A program made the position numbers and the translations under genes. Shown piece by piece: positions 16,397 through 24,607 of a stretch of DNA of 64,000 nucleotides (the first letter of the stretch is position 1; the number at the start of each line of letters is the position of its first letter). The DNA lies in contig CAZCSP010000004.1 in the NCBI GenBank assembly GCA_964501275.1, positions 1-64,000 of the forward strand. Direction: 5' to 3'. The DNA is from 55-13 sp964501275. Its GTDB lineage: Bacteria > Armatimonadota > Fimbriimonadia > Fimbriimonadales > Fimbriimonadaceae. Below the pieces are notes generated by a model, which was not told where the DNA came from, searched no databases, and was given only the letters and a program-made list of their open reading frames with translations.

Positions 16397-17446
16397 CTAC
16401 TTTCCTTTCACACGACTTGGAAATGGCGGGAACTTCACGGAGCCAATTGGACTTCGTGATCGGTTCGTGTCAATAAGCACTTCTTGCTCGTTGGCCATAT
16501 TACCGGCCCGGTCCACGCATGTCACAACGATTTTGAACTGGGCAGGCAAGTTCACGGTTTGAGTGCGAACTCGGCCGCTCCATCGAAATGATCCCGACCC
16601 CGTGGCAGAGAACGATACGCGAGGGACTCGGAAGATAACGGTGCCGTCCACCTTCTTGATCAGGACGTCCAAACCGGTTACATCCACCAGACCGCCATTG
16701 GGGTCACTCACGTCTACCAGCACGCTGAAATCAGAATTTGGGCGGATTTGCGTATCCGATCTGGGGAAGGCGATATTGACAGTTGGAGCGAGGCGGTCCA
16801 ATCGGACGGAAAGGCTTTGGGTGGTTTCGTTATCGGACTTGTCCTTGATCGAGATGTCGATCGTATGGGTTCCGTCGGTTGGATAGCCCGAAACGGACCA
16901 TTCCACCTGGAAGGAGTCGTTGCCATCGAGCGTGGTGCCTGTGTTGTTAGGAATATCGTTTCCGTCGACTTTGACGCGCCACTCCTTCAGGTTTTCTTCC
17001 AAGACCTTCACATTGATGGGAACGACCGGACCCCGTACGGCGCCGTTGGTTATCGGGTTGAATTCCAAAATCTTGGGCTTCGTCACGTCTACCGTGACGT
17101 TTCTGATAACAGGCGTAGCGGTGAATGTTGAGTCAAACGCCTCGATCGTAAGCACATAGGGGCCACTTGGAGATGACTCGTTGAAGTTCAGCGCCATGGA
17201 GCCATCGATCTTGTTCTCCGAGTTTGGAGTGAATCGTTGTTCGATGACCGTTGAGCCGCCCGGGCCTGCACTTGTGATCTTGACCGTCGTCTCTTCGGTG
17301 GCGTTCTGGATCAGGAACTTCACTTGGTTATTGAAACCAAGAAACGCTCCTTCCAAGGGGGATGTAACCTGCAAAGTGAATTGAGCATTCGCAGCGACCG
17401 CCATCAAAGCGATCACGGCGCCCAGTAATAAACGCAATGTCCTCAT
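16397..17446 (-). CDS. Secreted protein with Ig-like domains
   Basis: A 349-residue protein with a clear signal peptide (LLLGAVIALMAVAANAQ). It then has three beta-sandwich repeats typical of bacterial Ig-like domains: FTLQVTSPLEGAFLGFNNQ, then PKILEFNPITNGAVRGPVVPINV, then PTVNIAFPRSDTQIRPNSDF. Each begins with a proline-rich strand and ends with a strand such as GTHTIDISIKDKSDNETTQ. It ends in a short basic tail (PSRVKGK). A ribosome site AAAGGTAG precedes the ATG. First gene of the operon with the PorV-like barrel and the caspase-fold protein; it may be a surface or periplasmic partner of them (inference). Confidence 0.75.
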   Translation of the reverse strand: MRTLRLLLGAVIALMAVAANAQFTLQVTSPLEGAFLGFNNQVKFLIQNATEETTVKITSAGPGGSTVIEQRFTPNSENKIDGSMALNFNESSPSGPYVLTIEAFDSTFTATPVIRNVTVDVTKPKILEFNPITNGAVRGPVVPINVKVLEENLKEWRVKVDGNDIPNNTGTTLDGNDSFQVEWSVSGYPTDGTHTIDISIKDKSDNETTQSLSVRLDRLAPTVNIAFPRSDTQIRPNSDFSVLVDVSDPNGGLVDVTGLDVLIKKVDGTVIFRVPRVSFSATGSGSFRWSGRVRTQTVNLPAQFKIVVTCVDRAGNMANEQEVLIDTNRSRSPIGSVKFPPFPSRVKGK

Positions 17447-17482
17447 ATCTACCTTTCCAATAAAGACGGTTGAATCCGCCTG

Positions 17483-18286
17483 TTAGTCTTGTTTTAGCAC
17501 AATCTGGTGAATAAACTCGGAAACCCCGCCCAGATCGTTAGGGGAAACGACCACTTTTGCAATCTTCTTTATGGTTGGGTGGGCATTTCCGACTGCTCCA
17601 GAGAGGCCAGCATACTGGATCATTTCCAGGTCGTTCAGATAGTCGCCGATCGCGGCTGTCTCCTGTCGGGCGATGCCCAGCGAATTTGCCAGTTGTGCCA
17701 AAGCACTGCCTTTGGTGGCACGAGCATCCATGAATTCAAGATATTCCGCCTCCGATTCTGTTGCCCGGATCAACGGGCTGCCGATGTGCGCCAAGATACT
17801 TGTTCGATGGTTCGCAATGGCCTCGGGTTCCGAAACGACCATGGCTTTCAGGTAGTTGAGTGGGGGACGGCTCTCTCCCAACGTCTCGGGAACAACATGC
17901 TCGACCCGGCTTCGGTAAACATCCCCCCAGGGCGTGTCTCGAAGAAAGAAGAGGCGATCAGGGGTGTAGAGGTTAAGGTGCAGTTTATGGGCCCAAGCGT
18001 ACTCGATGATAGCGGACGTCGCTTCTGGACTGACATAAAGCCGAAAGAGGTCCTCAGTCTCTGAGGTGAGGACATGGGTGCCGTTACCCGAGATCATCGG
18101 TCCGCGATCCAAGCCCAGGGTTTTGGCAAAGGGCAACATACTGGGGCGGATTCTGCCGCTTGCTAAAACCACGGTAATTCCTGCGTCTTGAGCGGCTTTG
18201 ATAGCCTCCGTGGTTTCCGGCGTGATTTTCTTATCGTGGGTCAGGAGGGTTCCGTCGAGGTCGATGGCTAGTAGGCGGATGCGCAT
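17483..18286 (-). CDS. Cof-type HAD phosphatase
   Basis: A 267-residue cytosolic hydrolase of the HAD superfamily, Cof subfamily IIB. Seen: motif I LLAIDLDGTLLTHDKKI with the nucleophile Asp, motif II VVLASGR, a C2 cap in the middle, motif III Lys in ATKGSAL, and motif IV AAIGDYLNDLEMIQYAG. Such enzymes remove phosphate from sugar phosphates, cofactors or nucleotides; the substrate cannot be predicted. The start at 18286 gives the canonical N-terminus MRIRLLAIDLDGT; the open frame continues upstream into repeats. Monocistronic and divergent from cheW. Confidence 0.9.
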   Translation of the reverse strand: MRIRLLAIDLDGTLLTHDKKITPETTEAIKAAQDAGITVVLASGRIRPSMLPFAKTLGLDRGPMISGNGTHVLTSETEDLFRLYVSPEATSAIIEYAWAHKLHLNLYTPDRLFFLRDTPWGDVYRSRVEHVVPETLGESRPPLNYLKAMVVSEPEAIANHRTSILAHIGSPLIRATESEAEYLEFMDARATKGSALAQLANSLGIARQETAAIGDYLNDLEMIQYAGLSGAVGNAHPTIKKIAKVVVSPNDLGGVSEFIHQIVLKQD

Positions 18287-18301
18287 GGATTGGAGGTGGG
18301 A

Positions 18302-18345
18302 AGTGCTAGGTGCGAGGTGCGAAGTGCGAAGTGCGAAGTGCGGTG
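18302..18345. repeat. Short tandem heptamer repeat (GTGCGAA units)
   Basis: Six successive units close to GTGCGAA or GTGCTAG, period seven. It lies in the gap between the HAD and cheW genes, next to the HAD start codon. Similar seven-base arrays with other unit sequences occur at 37994-38028 and 63588-63625. Confidence 0.85.
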
Positions 18346-18430
18346 TTGCACTTGCGGTCGCGTAGGCTGGTCTATGGTACTCAACCTGGGATCGGGAAGA
18401 TATTGCGGGGAAAAGCAAAAACGTCGCCCG

Positions 18431-18457
18431 TAAAGTTGCGGGTAGATTTGCCGACCA
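18431..18457 (+). promoter_or_regulatory. Sigma-28 (FliA)-like promoter of the chemotaxis genes
   Basis: TAAAGTTG at 18431-18438, an 11-base spacer, then GCCGACCA at 18450-18457. This closely matches the flagellar sigma-28 consensus TAAAGTTT-N11-GCCGATAA. The position, 33 bases before the cheW ATG, is right for a promoter. It implies that cheW-cheA expression is tied to flagellar assembly. Confidence 0.75.
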
Positions 18458-18490
18458 TTCCCTTTGGGCCAATGGGCTCCGGGGGTAATT

Positions 18491-18934
18491 ATGTCTGCAG
18501 CACCAACCATTGCATCCAGCGAGCAGCTTGTTGTTTTCCGACTCGACAGCGAGTCTTACGGCATTGAGATTTTTCGGGTCAACGAGATCATCCGACTTCG
18601 CGAGATAACGCCGATTCCACGGACCGAGCATCATGTGCGCGGTCTGGTGAACCTGAGAGGGAAGACGATTCCGGTCGTGGACCTTCATGCTCGGTTCAGT
18701 CTGGTACCCATCGACGACACGGATTCGACGCGAATCATCGTGGTGGAGAGCGACCAGGGGAACGTGGGGATCGTTGTGGATGAAGTCAAAGAGGTGATCA
18801 CTCTGACCCCTGAGCAGATCGAGCAGACCCCAGCCTTGGTGGCCAGCGTCAGCACGGAGTTCGTCCGCGGTGTGGCCAAGCAAGACGGCCAACTCATCAC
18901 GCTCCTCGACCTCGACAAGGCCCTGGCTTCCTAA
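18491..18934 (+). CDS. cheW: Chemotaxis coupling protein CheW
   Basis: CheW links chemoreceptors to the kinase CheA in membrane-bound arrays. 147 residues, one CheW domain. Seen: QLVVFRLDSESYGIEIFRVNEIIR, VRGLVNLRGKTIPVVDLHARF (the core motif) and GNVGIVVDEVKEVITL. The ATG at 18491 follows a GGGGGT ribosome site and a sigma-28-type promoter. cheA follows after seven bases. Confidence 0.95.
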   Translation: MSAAPTIASSEQLVVFRLDSESYGIEIFRVNEIIRLREITPIPRTEHHVRGLVNLRGKTIPVVDLHARFSLVPIDDTDSTRIIVVESDQGNVGIVVDEVKEVITLTPEQIEQTPALVASVSTEFVRGVAKQDGQLITLLDLDKALAS

Positions 18935-18941
18935 AAAATAT

Positions 18942-20972
18942 ATGAGCGCCGAACTAGACATGACGCAGTACCTCGATCTGTTCCTCCAGGAGGCAGACGA
19001 GCAGCTTGAGATTCTTGAGCAAGAGACGCTGAAACTCGAAAAGGACCCGAGCCAAGATCGGTTGAGCGTGATCTTCCGGGCTGCCCACACCCTCAAGGGC
19101 AGTAGTCGCGCGATGGGGTTCTTGAATTTCGCGAACCTGACGCACGAGATGGAGAACGTTTTGGACCAGCTCCGGGCCGGGGCTTTGATGCTGACAACCG
19201 ATATTGCGAATGCGCTCCTCAACTGTATCGACTCGCTTTGCGAGATTAAAGCGAATATTGCTGACGGTAAGGGTGAGCAGGTGGATTGCAGCGCCCAGAT
19301 CGAAATCTTGCAAAAGTTTCTGGGCGAGGAACCGGCAGAGACCGTGGCGGCAGGGGCAGAAGCTCCAGAGTTGGTGGTCTCTGCTGAAACGGAGGAAGCT
19401 TTAGCGATCGCCGCGGCGGAGAAGACGGTTTTTCAGGCGCAGTTCAGACTTAGGTCAGACTGTGTGATGAAGTTTGTGAGGGCCTTTATGGCGATCAGCA
19501 TCGTGCAGGAGGGCGGCGAACTTCTGGCGTCCGTCCCGAATACGGAGATGCTGGAGGAAGAGCAGTTTGAGGCCGATTTCGCCCTGTTCTTCCAACACGT
19601 CGACTCGGTGGAGATGCTGAAGACGAAGTTTGCGGGCATCGGCGAGATGGAGTCTTATGATGTGAAGGCGTGGTCGAAGAGCCCTGAGACCGCCCCGAAA
19701 AAGCCTGCGGCCACAACTCCAACGCCTGCAGAGAAACCCCAGACCCCACCCGAAGGCGCAACGGCAAACAAGAGGGTCGAGACCGGCCAGACAGTTCGCG
19801 TCGATGTCGCAAGGCTGGACGAACTGATGAATCTGGTTGGCGAGTTGGTGATCGACCGGACTCGAGTTTCCCAAATCGGGACGATGCTCGCCGCCAAGTA
19901 CGAATACGACGAGAACATCGAGGCGTTGGGCGAAACGGTCGGGCACATCACCCGCATCACCGCCGACCTTCAGGACCAGATCATGAAGGCGCGGATGCTC
20001 CCGATCGAGACGGTCTTCAATCGCTTCCCCCGGATGGTGCGAGACCTGGCCCAGAAGATTGGCAAAGAGATTTCGCTTGAATTAGTGGGTGGCGAGACAG
20101 AGTTGGATCGAAGCGTCATTGAGGTCATCGGCGATCCTCTGCTCCACATCCTGCGCAACAGCATCGACCACGGCATCGAGAAGCCGGAGATTCGCGAAGC
20201 GGCCGGGAAGCCGCGATCCGGGCGGGTTGTGGTCTCGGCAAGGCATCAGGAGAATCATATCGTCATCGACATCGAGGACGATGGTGGCGGGATCGACCAC
20301 CAACGCGTGAAGGCCAAAGCGGTTCAGTCCGGCTTGGTCTCGAAAGAGGCAGCGGAGCGGCTGACCGAAAAGGAGTGTCTCCAGTTTATTTTCACCTCTG
20401 GACTGAGTACGGCAGCAGAGGTTAGCGAGGTCAGCGGCCGGGGTGTGGGGATGGATATCGTCCGCTCCAACATCCAGAAGCTGGGCGGCATCATCGACGT
20501 AGAGACTACGATCGGAGAAGGAACCAAGTTCAGCTTGCGATTGCCTCTGACGCTGGCGATTATTCGCGGCCTGCTGGTGAAGGTCAGCGGGGTGGTTTAC
20601 GTGATTCCGCTTGGGTCGGTTATTGAGACTCTGAACGTGGAGAACCGCCAAATCCAGACGGTGCACAAGCAAGAAGTCATTGTGATTCGGGGAATGACGA
20701 CGCCCTTAGTACGCTTAAGAAACATCTTCACGACCCGAAACTTCATAGCAGAAACGGAGTCGTCGAGCCAGTATGTGGTCATCGTCGGACTCGCGGAACA
20801 GAGGATCGGTCTGGTGGTTGACAGCCTGATTGGCGAACAAGAGGTTGTCATCAAGTCGCTGAGCCGATTCTGCGGAGATGTAGCTGGAGTGAGCGGCGCG
20901 ACCATCTTGGGCAATGGAAACGTGGCCCTGATCGCGGACGTGAACGGTTTATTTAATTCGGGAAGAAGTTGA
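18942..20972 (+). CDS. cheA: Chemotaxis histidine kinase CheA
   Basis: The 676-residue sensor kinase that phosphorylates CheY (and CheB). Domains in order: P1/HPt with FRAAHTLKGSSRAMGF, phosphorylated His49 (about 1-115); a P2-like regulator-binding domain (about 165-240); a Pro/Thr/Lys linker; P3 dimer domain with LDELMNLVGELVIDR; P4 ATPase with HILRNSIDHGIE (N box), DDGGGID (G1), GRGVGMDIVRSNI and GTKFSLRLPLTL; P5 CheW-like C-terminal domain. All key residues are present. The start at 18942 gives MSAELDMTQY; Met7 (18960) is an alternative. cheY, cheR, cheB and receptors are not in the window. Confidence 0.96.
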   Translation: MSAELDMTQYLDLFLQEADEQLEILEQETLKLEKDPSQDRLSVIFRAAHTLKGSSRAMGFLNFANLTHEMENVLDQLRAGALMLTTDIANALLNCIDSLCEIKANIADGKGEQVDCSAQIEILQKFLGEEPAETVAAGAEAPELVVSAETEEALAIAAAEKTVFQAQFRLRSDCVMKFVRAFMAISIVQEGGELLASVPNTEMLEEEQFEADFALFFQHVDSVEMLKTKFAGIGEMESYDVKAWSKSPETAPKKPAATTPTPAEKPQTPPEGATANKRVETGQTVRVDVARLDELMNLVGELVIDRTRVSQIGTMLAAKYEYDENIEALGETVGHITRITADLQDQIMKARMLPIETVFNRFPRMVRDLAQKIGKEISLELVGGETELDRSVIEVIGDPLLHILRNSIDHGIEKPEIREAAGKPRSGRVVVSARHQENHIVIDIEDDGGGIDHQRVKAKAVQSGLVSKEAAERLTEKECLQFIFTSGLSTAAEVSEVSGRGVGMDIVRSNIQKLGGIIDVETTIGEGTKFSLRLPLTLAIIRGLLVKVSGVVYVIPLGSVIETLNVENRQIQTVHKQEVIVIRGMTTPLVRLRNIFTTRNFIAETESSSQYVVIVGLAEQRIGLVVDSLIGEQEVVIKSLSRFCGDVAGVSGATILGNGNVALIADVNGLFNSGRS

Positions 20973-20973
20973 T

Positions 20974-21843
20974 ATGGCGGATGGAAACCCATTTGTAAAA
21001 ACGAGCATCGAGAAATCGGTTCAGGATCTACCTGCGCTGCCCTCGGTGGTGATGCGCATTCTGAAGGAGACGGAAAGCCCAGACGCTTGCGCCCATCGGA
21101 TCGAGCAGATGCTGGCGGCGGAACAGGCCCTTACCTCGAAGGTGCTTCGCGTGGTGAATTCGGCCTATTACGGATTATCTGGCCAAGTCACCAGTTTAAG
21201 CCAGGCGATTGTGATCTTGGGCTTGCAGCAGATTCGGAACTTGGTTTTGAGTGTAAGCGCGTATAGCGCCATCAAGCCGCGAACGCCTCGGCAGCAGGAG
21301 ACGATGAAGGTCTTTTGGCTGCACTCCTTTGGCACCGCGGCGGCGACCCAGATAATTGCCCAGCGCAAGCGGCTGTCCATTCAGGACTCGGAGACGGCGT
21401 TTGTGGGTGGTTTGCTCCACGACATCGGTCGCCTCTTTCTTTTCAGTAATTTCACGCAGACCTATGATCAGGTGATACGCTATGCAGAGCAAAAGAAGAT
21501 GCCGATCGAGAAGGCCGAGGTTCGGCTGCTTGGGTTGAACCATGGCGAAGTCGGCGCGCAGATGGCAGAACATTGGAAGCTGCCCAAGGCATTGGTGAAG
21601 ATGATCGGAGATCATGAGAACCCGACGCCGGATGTCGTCGATCCGCTGCTTTATGCCCTCAATGTCGCTGACTGGATCACGAAGGACTTGTACTTCGACC
21701 CGGAGAGGATCGACACATCTGCTCCGCCCGAATTCGTTATGGAGTGGCTCAACTTCACGCCGGAGGATATCGACTGGCTGAAGGACGACACGAAATCCAA
21801 GGTTGACGATGCCCAGAATATGTTCGGCTTACTGGCGGCTTAA
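20974..21843 (+). CDS. HDOD domain protein
   Basis: A 289-residue protein consisting mainly of an HDOD domain. Seen: LPALPSVVMRILKETESP at the start, VLRVVNSAYYGLSGQVTSLSQAIVILGL (the family signature) and GGLLHDIGRL in the HD-like motif. HDOD proteins are regulatory relatives of HD-GYP phosphodiesterases, usually acting as protein-interaction modules in motility, chemotaxis or c-di-GMP signalling; direct enzyme activity is not expected. It begins one base after the cheA stop and lies ahead of fliD, so a role in motility control is likely (inference). Confidence 0.9.
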   Translation: MADGNPFVKTSIEKSVQDLPALPSVVMRILKETESPDACAHRIEQMLAAEQALTSKVLRVVNSAYYGLSGQVTSLSQAIVILGLQQIRNLVLSVSAYSAIKPRTPRQQETMKVFWLHSFGTAAATQIIAQRKRLSIQDSETAFVGGLLHDIGRLFLFSNFTQTYDQVIRYAEQKKMPIEKAEVRLLGLNHGEVGAQMAEHWKLPKALVKMIGDHENPTPDVVDPLLYALNVADWITKDLYFDPERIDTSAPPEFVMEWLNFTPEDIDWLKDDTKSKVDDAQNMFGLLAA

Positions 21844-21867
21844 GAAACCTGGCACATCGCCCGATAT
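21841..21867 (+). promoter_or_regulatory. Sigma-28-like promoter ahead of fliD
   Basis: TAAG at 21841-21844, 15 bases, then CCCGATAT at 21860-21867. This fits the sigma-28 pattern (TAAA-N15-GCCGATAA) with few mismatches. It overlaps the stop codon of the HDOD gene and would give a leader of about 45 bases before fliD. Confidence 0.5.
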
Positions 21868-21920
21868 AAACCATAGGGGTATCGACCATCTATTCATGGT
21901 GGCGATGCAGGAAATGCGGA

Positions 21921-24191
21921 ATGTCTCTATCAGGAATTAGCTTTAGCGGGTTGAGCAGCGGTATTGATACCGAGGGCATAATCTCACGTCTGATCCAATT
22001 GGAGCAGATCCCAATTTCCCGGCTCCAGCAGCGGCAAGCGCAGATTCAGAACCGTCAGGCGGTCTATGGGCAATTCAGAACCAAGCTCCAGGCGCTGTCG
22101 GCGGCGGCCGGTGCGCTCAACTCCAGTTCGGTTTTCAACCCTGTATCCGCGAACTCCTCCAAGACAGACGTCGCGACGATCACGGCAACCGCCGACGCGA
22201 TTGCGGGCGTATACAACCTCGCCGTTTCCAAACTTGCCCAGGCCCAGAAAGTGGCCTCCACCGCCCAAGCCAACTCGACCGCGGCATTGAACAAAAGTGG
22301 GCAGTTTGTGGTGAATGGCAAGGCGATTCAAGTGGACGAAACGGATAGCCTACGGACAATCGCCCAGAAGGTGAACAGTGCGAATGCGGGGGTTACCGCA
22401 AGCATCATCGACGGAGGCGAAGGGGCAACCTACTTGACGTTTACCTCCAATACCACCGGCGCGAAGAACACCATCCAGATGGCCGATCTGAGCGGCGATT
22501 CCATTCTTGCCGATCTTGGCGTCATCGGTGGTTCGGCGTCCATCCGAGAGACGATCACGAACGGTGCGACATCCAACGTTTTCACGAAGAACAATGAGCC
22601 GGTCGGTACGATGATGGGCGCGGAAGGGCTGGGTACAGCCAGCTTCACCATCAACGGAACTACCGTCAACGTCGATCTCTCCACCGACAACCTGCAGACG
22701 ATAGCCAACTCGATCAATGCGGCGGTGAGCGGGGTGACAGCGAGTGTCCGCTCGATTACCGAGAACGGGAAGACGACTTACAAACTCGATATCGCAGGGA
22801 CCTCGGGAACCCCGACTTTTGAGGATGTCAGCGGGAACGCTTTGGCGGCTTTGGGAATAACCCAACGAGGTCACGGCAACCAACTGGTTGCGGCGCAGGA
22901 TGCCGAGTATTCGCTCGACGGCGTGGCCCTAACGAGTTCCACCAACACCATCACCTCGGCGATTCCGAACGTGACTTTGACCCTGCTGAAGGCGAACGCT
23001 TCGACGCCGGAAACCAGCACGCTCAGTCTGACCAAGGATACGGCGGCGATCAAGTCGAAGATTTCTGCTTTCAAGGACGCCTACAACGACGCGATCGACT
23101 TCATCCGAACCTACAGCCAGTTCGACAAGGACACGTTCGCCAGTGGCCCCCTCTTTGGCGATCCGGTGGCCAGTCAGATGGAGCAACAGGTGAGCTCTAT
23201 GTTGTTCAACAACGTTCCCGGATTGACTGGCAACTATACGAACTTGACCTCTATCGGCTTCAACCTGGACGAGCAAGGGAAGCTGACGCTCGACGACGGC
23301 ATTCTCTCGACGGCGGTTGCGAATTCATCGACTGACCTCTCGAATCTCTTTAAGACCAGCGGGCTTGGCTCCAATAGCGCGATTCAGTACATTTCGAGCG
23401 GCAGCAAGTCGGTGGCGTCGGGCCTTGGAGCGTACGACATCAACATCACGGCTCTGGCGACCAAGGGATCGTATGCCTCGGAGATGGCCCAAACCATGGC
23501 GAGTTCGCAGTCAGAGGTTTTGACGTTCAGCGGTCTCACTTTCGGCTCCAACCCGTATGTGCTGACCATTAACTCGGGCAGCAGCCTGAGCGATACCGTC
23601 GACCGAATCAATTCGGACAGTAAGTTAAAGGACCTGGTGGTGGCGAGCATCGACCCCGACGGCAAGCTGCTCATCGAGAGCAAGCGATTTGGCACGGCGG
23701 GCAACTTCACGGTGACCAGTAACCTGGAAGCGGCGGCGGATAACAGCGGTATTGGCCTGTCCTCTTTGGGGACGACGGTCAGTGGAACCGATATTCAGGG
23801 CACGATCAACGGTGAACCTGCCACGGGCAATGGGCAGTATCTGGTGGGCAACGCCGGAAACGCCACGACCGAAGCGCTTCAGATTCAATACACCGGCAAT
23901 GAGCTTGGCCAAGTGGGTTCTATCTCGCTGAGAAAAGGCATTGGCACCCAGGCGAACGACCTGATGTCCATGTTTCTGGACTCGGTGAACGGCATTCTCA
24001 CCGCCAGCGACAATTCCCTGAAGGATCAGTTCAGCGACCTGGATGCCCAGATCAAGAGCCTAAACGAGCGGATTGCGATCAAAGAGCTGGACCTACGGGC
24101 GCGGTTTACCCGCATGGAGGAAGCGATCAGCCGAATCCAGTCCCAGGGTTCCAAGTTGAGCGCTTTGAACGTTATGCCGAGTAGCAAGTAG
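21921..24191 (+). CDS. fliD: Flagellar cap protein FliD (hook-associated protein 2)
   Basis: FliD caps the growing flagellar filament outside the cell and helps flagellin fold into place. The N-terminal D0 part reads ISFSGLSSGIDTEGIISRLIQLEQIPI, the classic start. The C-terminal coiled coil DLDAQIKSLNERIAIKELDLRARFTRMEEAISRIQSQGSKL is equally typical. At 756 residues it is longer than the 460-500 of enterobacteria; the extra is in the variable outer domains, rich in Ser, Thr, Asn and Ala. An AGGAAAT ribosome site precedes ATG 21921. Flagellin and fliS are not in view. Confidence 0.95.
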   Translation: MSLSGISFSGLSSGIDTEGIISRLIQLEQIPISRLQQRQAQIQNRQAVYGQFRTKLQALSAAAGALNSSSVFNPVSANSSKTDVATITATADAIAGVYNLAVSKLAQAQKVASTAQANSTAALNKSGQFVVNGKAIQVDETDSLRTIAQKVNSANAGVTASIIDGGEGATYLTFTSNTTGAKNTIQMADLSGDSILADLGVIGGSASIRETITNGATSNVFTKNNEPVGTMMGAEGLGTASFTINGTTVNVDLSTDNLQTIANSINAAVSGVTASVRSITENGKTTYKLDIAGTSGTPTFEDVSGNALAALGITQRGHGNQLVAAQDAEYSLDGVALTSSTNTITSAIPNVTLTLLKANASTPETSTLSLTKDTAAIKSKISAFKDAYNDAIDFIRTYSQFDKDTFASGPLFGDPVASQMEQQVSSMLFNNVPGLTGNYTNLTSIGFNLDEQGKLTLDDGILSTAVANSSTDLSNLFKTSGLGSNSAIQYISSGSKSVASGLGAYDINITALATKGSYASEMAQTMASSQSEVLTFSGLTFGSNPYVLTINSGSSLSDTVDRINSDSKLKDLVVASIDPDGKLLIESKRFGTAGNFTVTSNLEAAADNSGIGLSSLGTTVSGTDIQGTINGEPATGNGQYLVGNAGNATTEALQIQYTGNELGQVGSISLRKGIGTQANDLMSMFLDSVNGILTASDNSLKDQFSDLDAQIKSLNERIAIKELDLRARFTRMEEAISRIQSQGSKLSALNVMPSSK

Positions 24192-24264
24192 TTCGATGGT
24201 TCGATAGTGCGATAGGCTTGATCGCCGTACCTCGGACTATGGCGTCGGTATAATCGAATCGGTG

Positions 24265-24340
24265 GGGCCTGTAGCTCAGCGGTTAGAGCGTGCGGCTCAT
24301 AACCGCTTGGTCGCGGGTTCGATCCCCGCCGGGCCCACCA
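24265..24340 (+). tRNA. tRNA with CAT anticodon, probably tRNA-Ile2 (lysidine type)
   Basis: A 76-base cloverleaf with encoded CCA. Acceptor GGGCCTG pairs with CGGGCCC, the D-arm has GTAGCTCAGCGG, the anticodon loop is CTCATAA (anticodon CAT) and the T-arm is GGGTTCGATCCCC. CAT can be tRNA-Met or the ATA-reading tRNA-Ile whose C34 is changed to lysidine by TilS. The variable region CCGCTTGGTCGC resembles E. coli tRNA-Ile2 more than elongator tRNA-Met. A perfect TATAAT lies at 24249-24254. Confidence 0.9.
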
Positions 24341-24360
24341 TTTTTCAGTACAAGCACTCA

Positions 24361-24607
24361 GAGCCTGTGTGTAAATTCAAGCTCGTAGTACGGCGTCATG
24401 GTGAGCGCGAGCGGCCCTAGCGTTGCGTCTTTGCAGAGTGTTCTATGCCGCGAAGTCGAACCACCTTACCCGTCTGTAGGTTCGGATGAAACTGCAGGCG
24501 GGTGAGGTCCTTCGACTCGCGATCAGCAAACGGCCCTGCTACAAACCTCTTTTGGCTTGCTCAGGATGACGCCGTTCTGAAGTTAGAGCGAATTTACATA
24601 CACGCTC
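24361..24607. mobile_element. MITE-like element with 18-bp terminal inverted repeats
   Basis: 247 bases bounded by GAGCCTGTGTGTAAATTC (24361-24378) and GAATTTACATACACGCTC (24590-24607), which match as inverted repeats at 16 of 18 positions. No transposase or other protein is encoded. An inner module at 24440-24574, from GTTCTATGCCGCG to CAGGATGACGCCG, occurs again at 49485-49620 without these ends. The right end abuts the stop codon of the hydrolase gene at 24608. Together with the tRNA this fills the gap 24192-24607. Confidence 0.6.

Noticed and set aside
17483..19222. 579-residue version of the HAD protein extending over cheW and the sigma-28-like promoter
   Set aside because: The extra 312 residues run antisense to cheW. 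The true start is the ATG at 18286, just before the canonical DLDGT motif.
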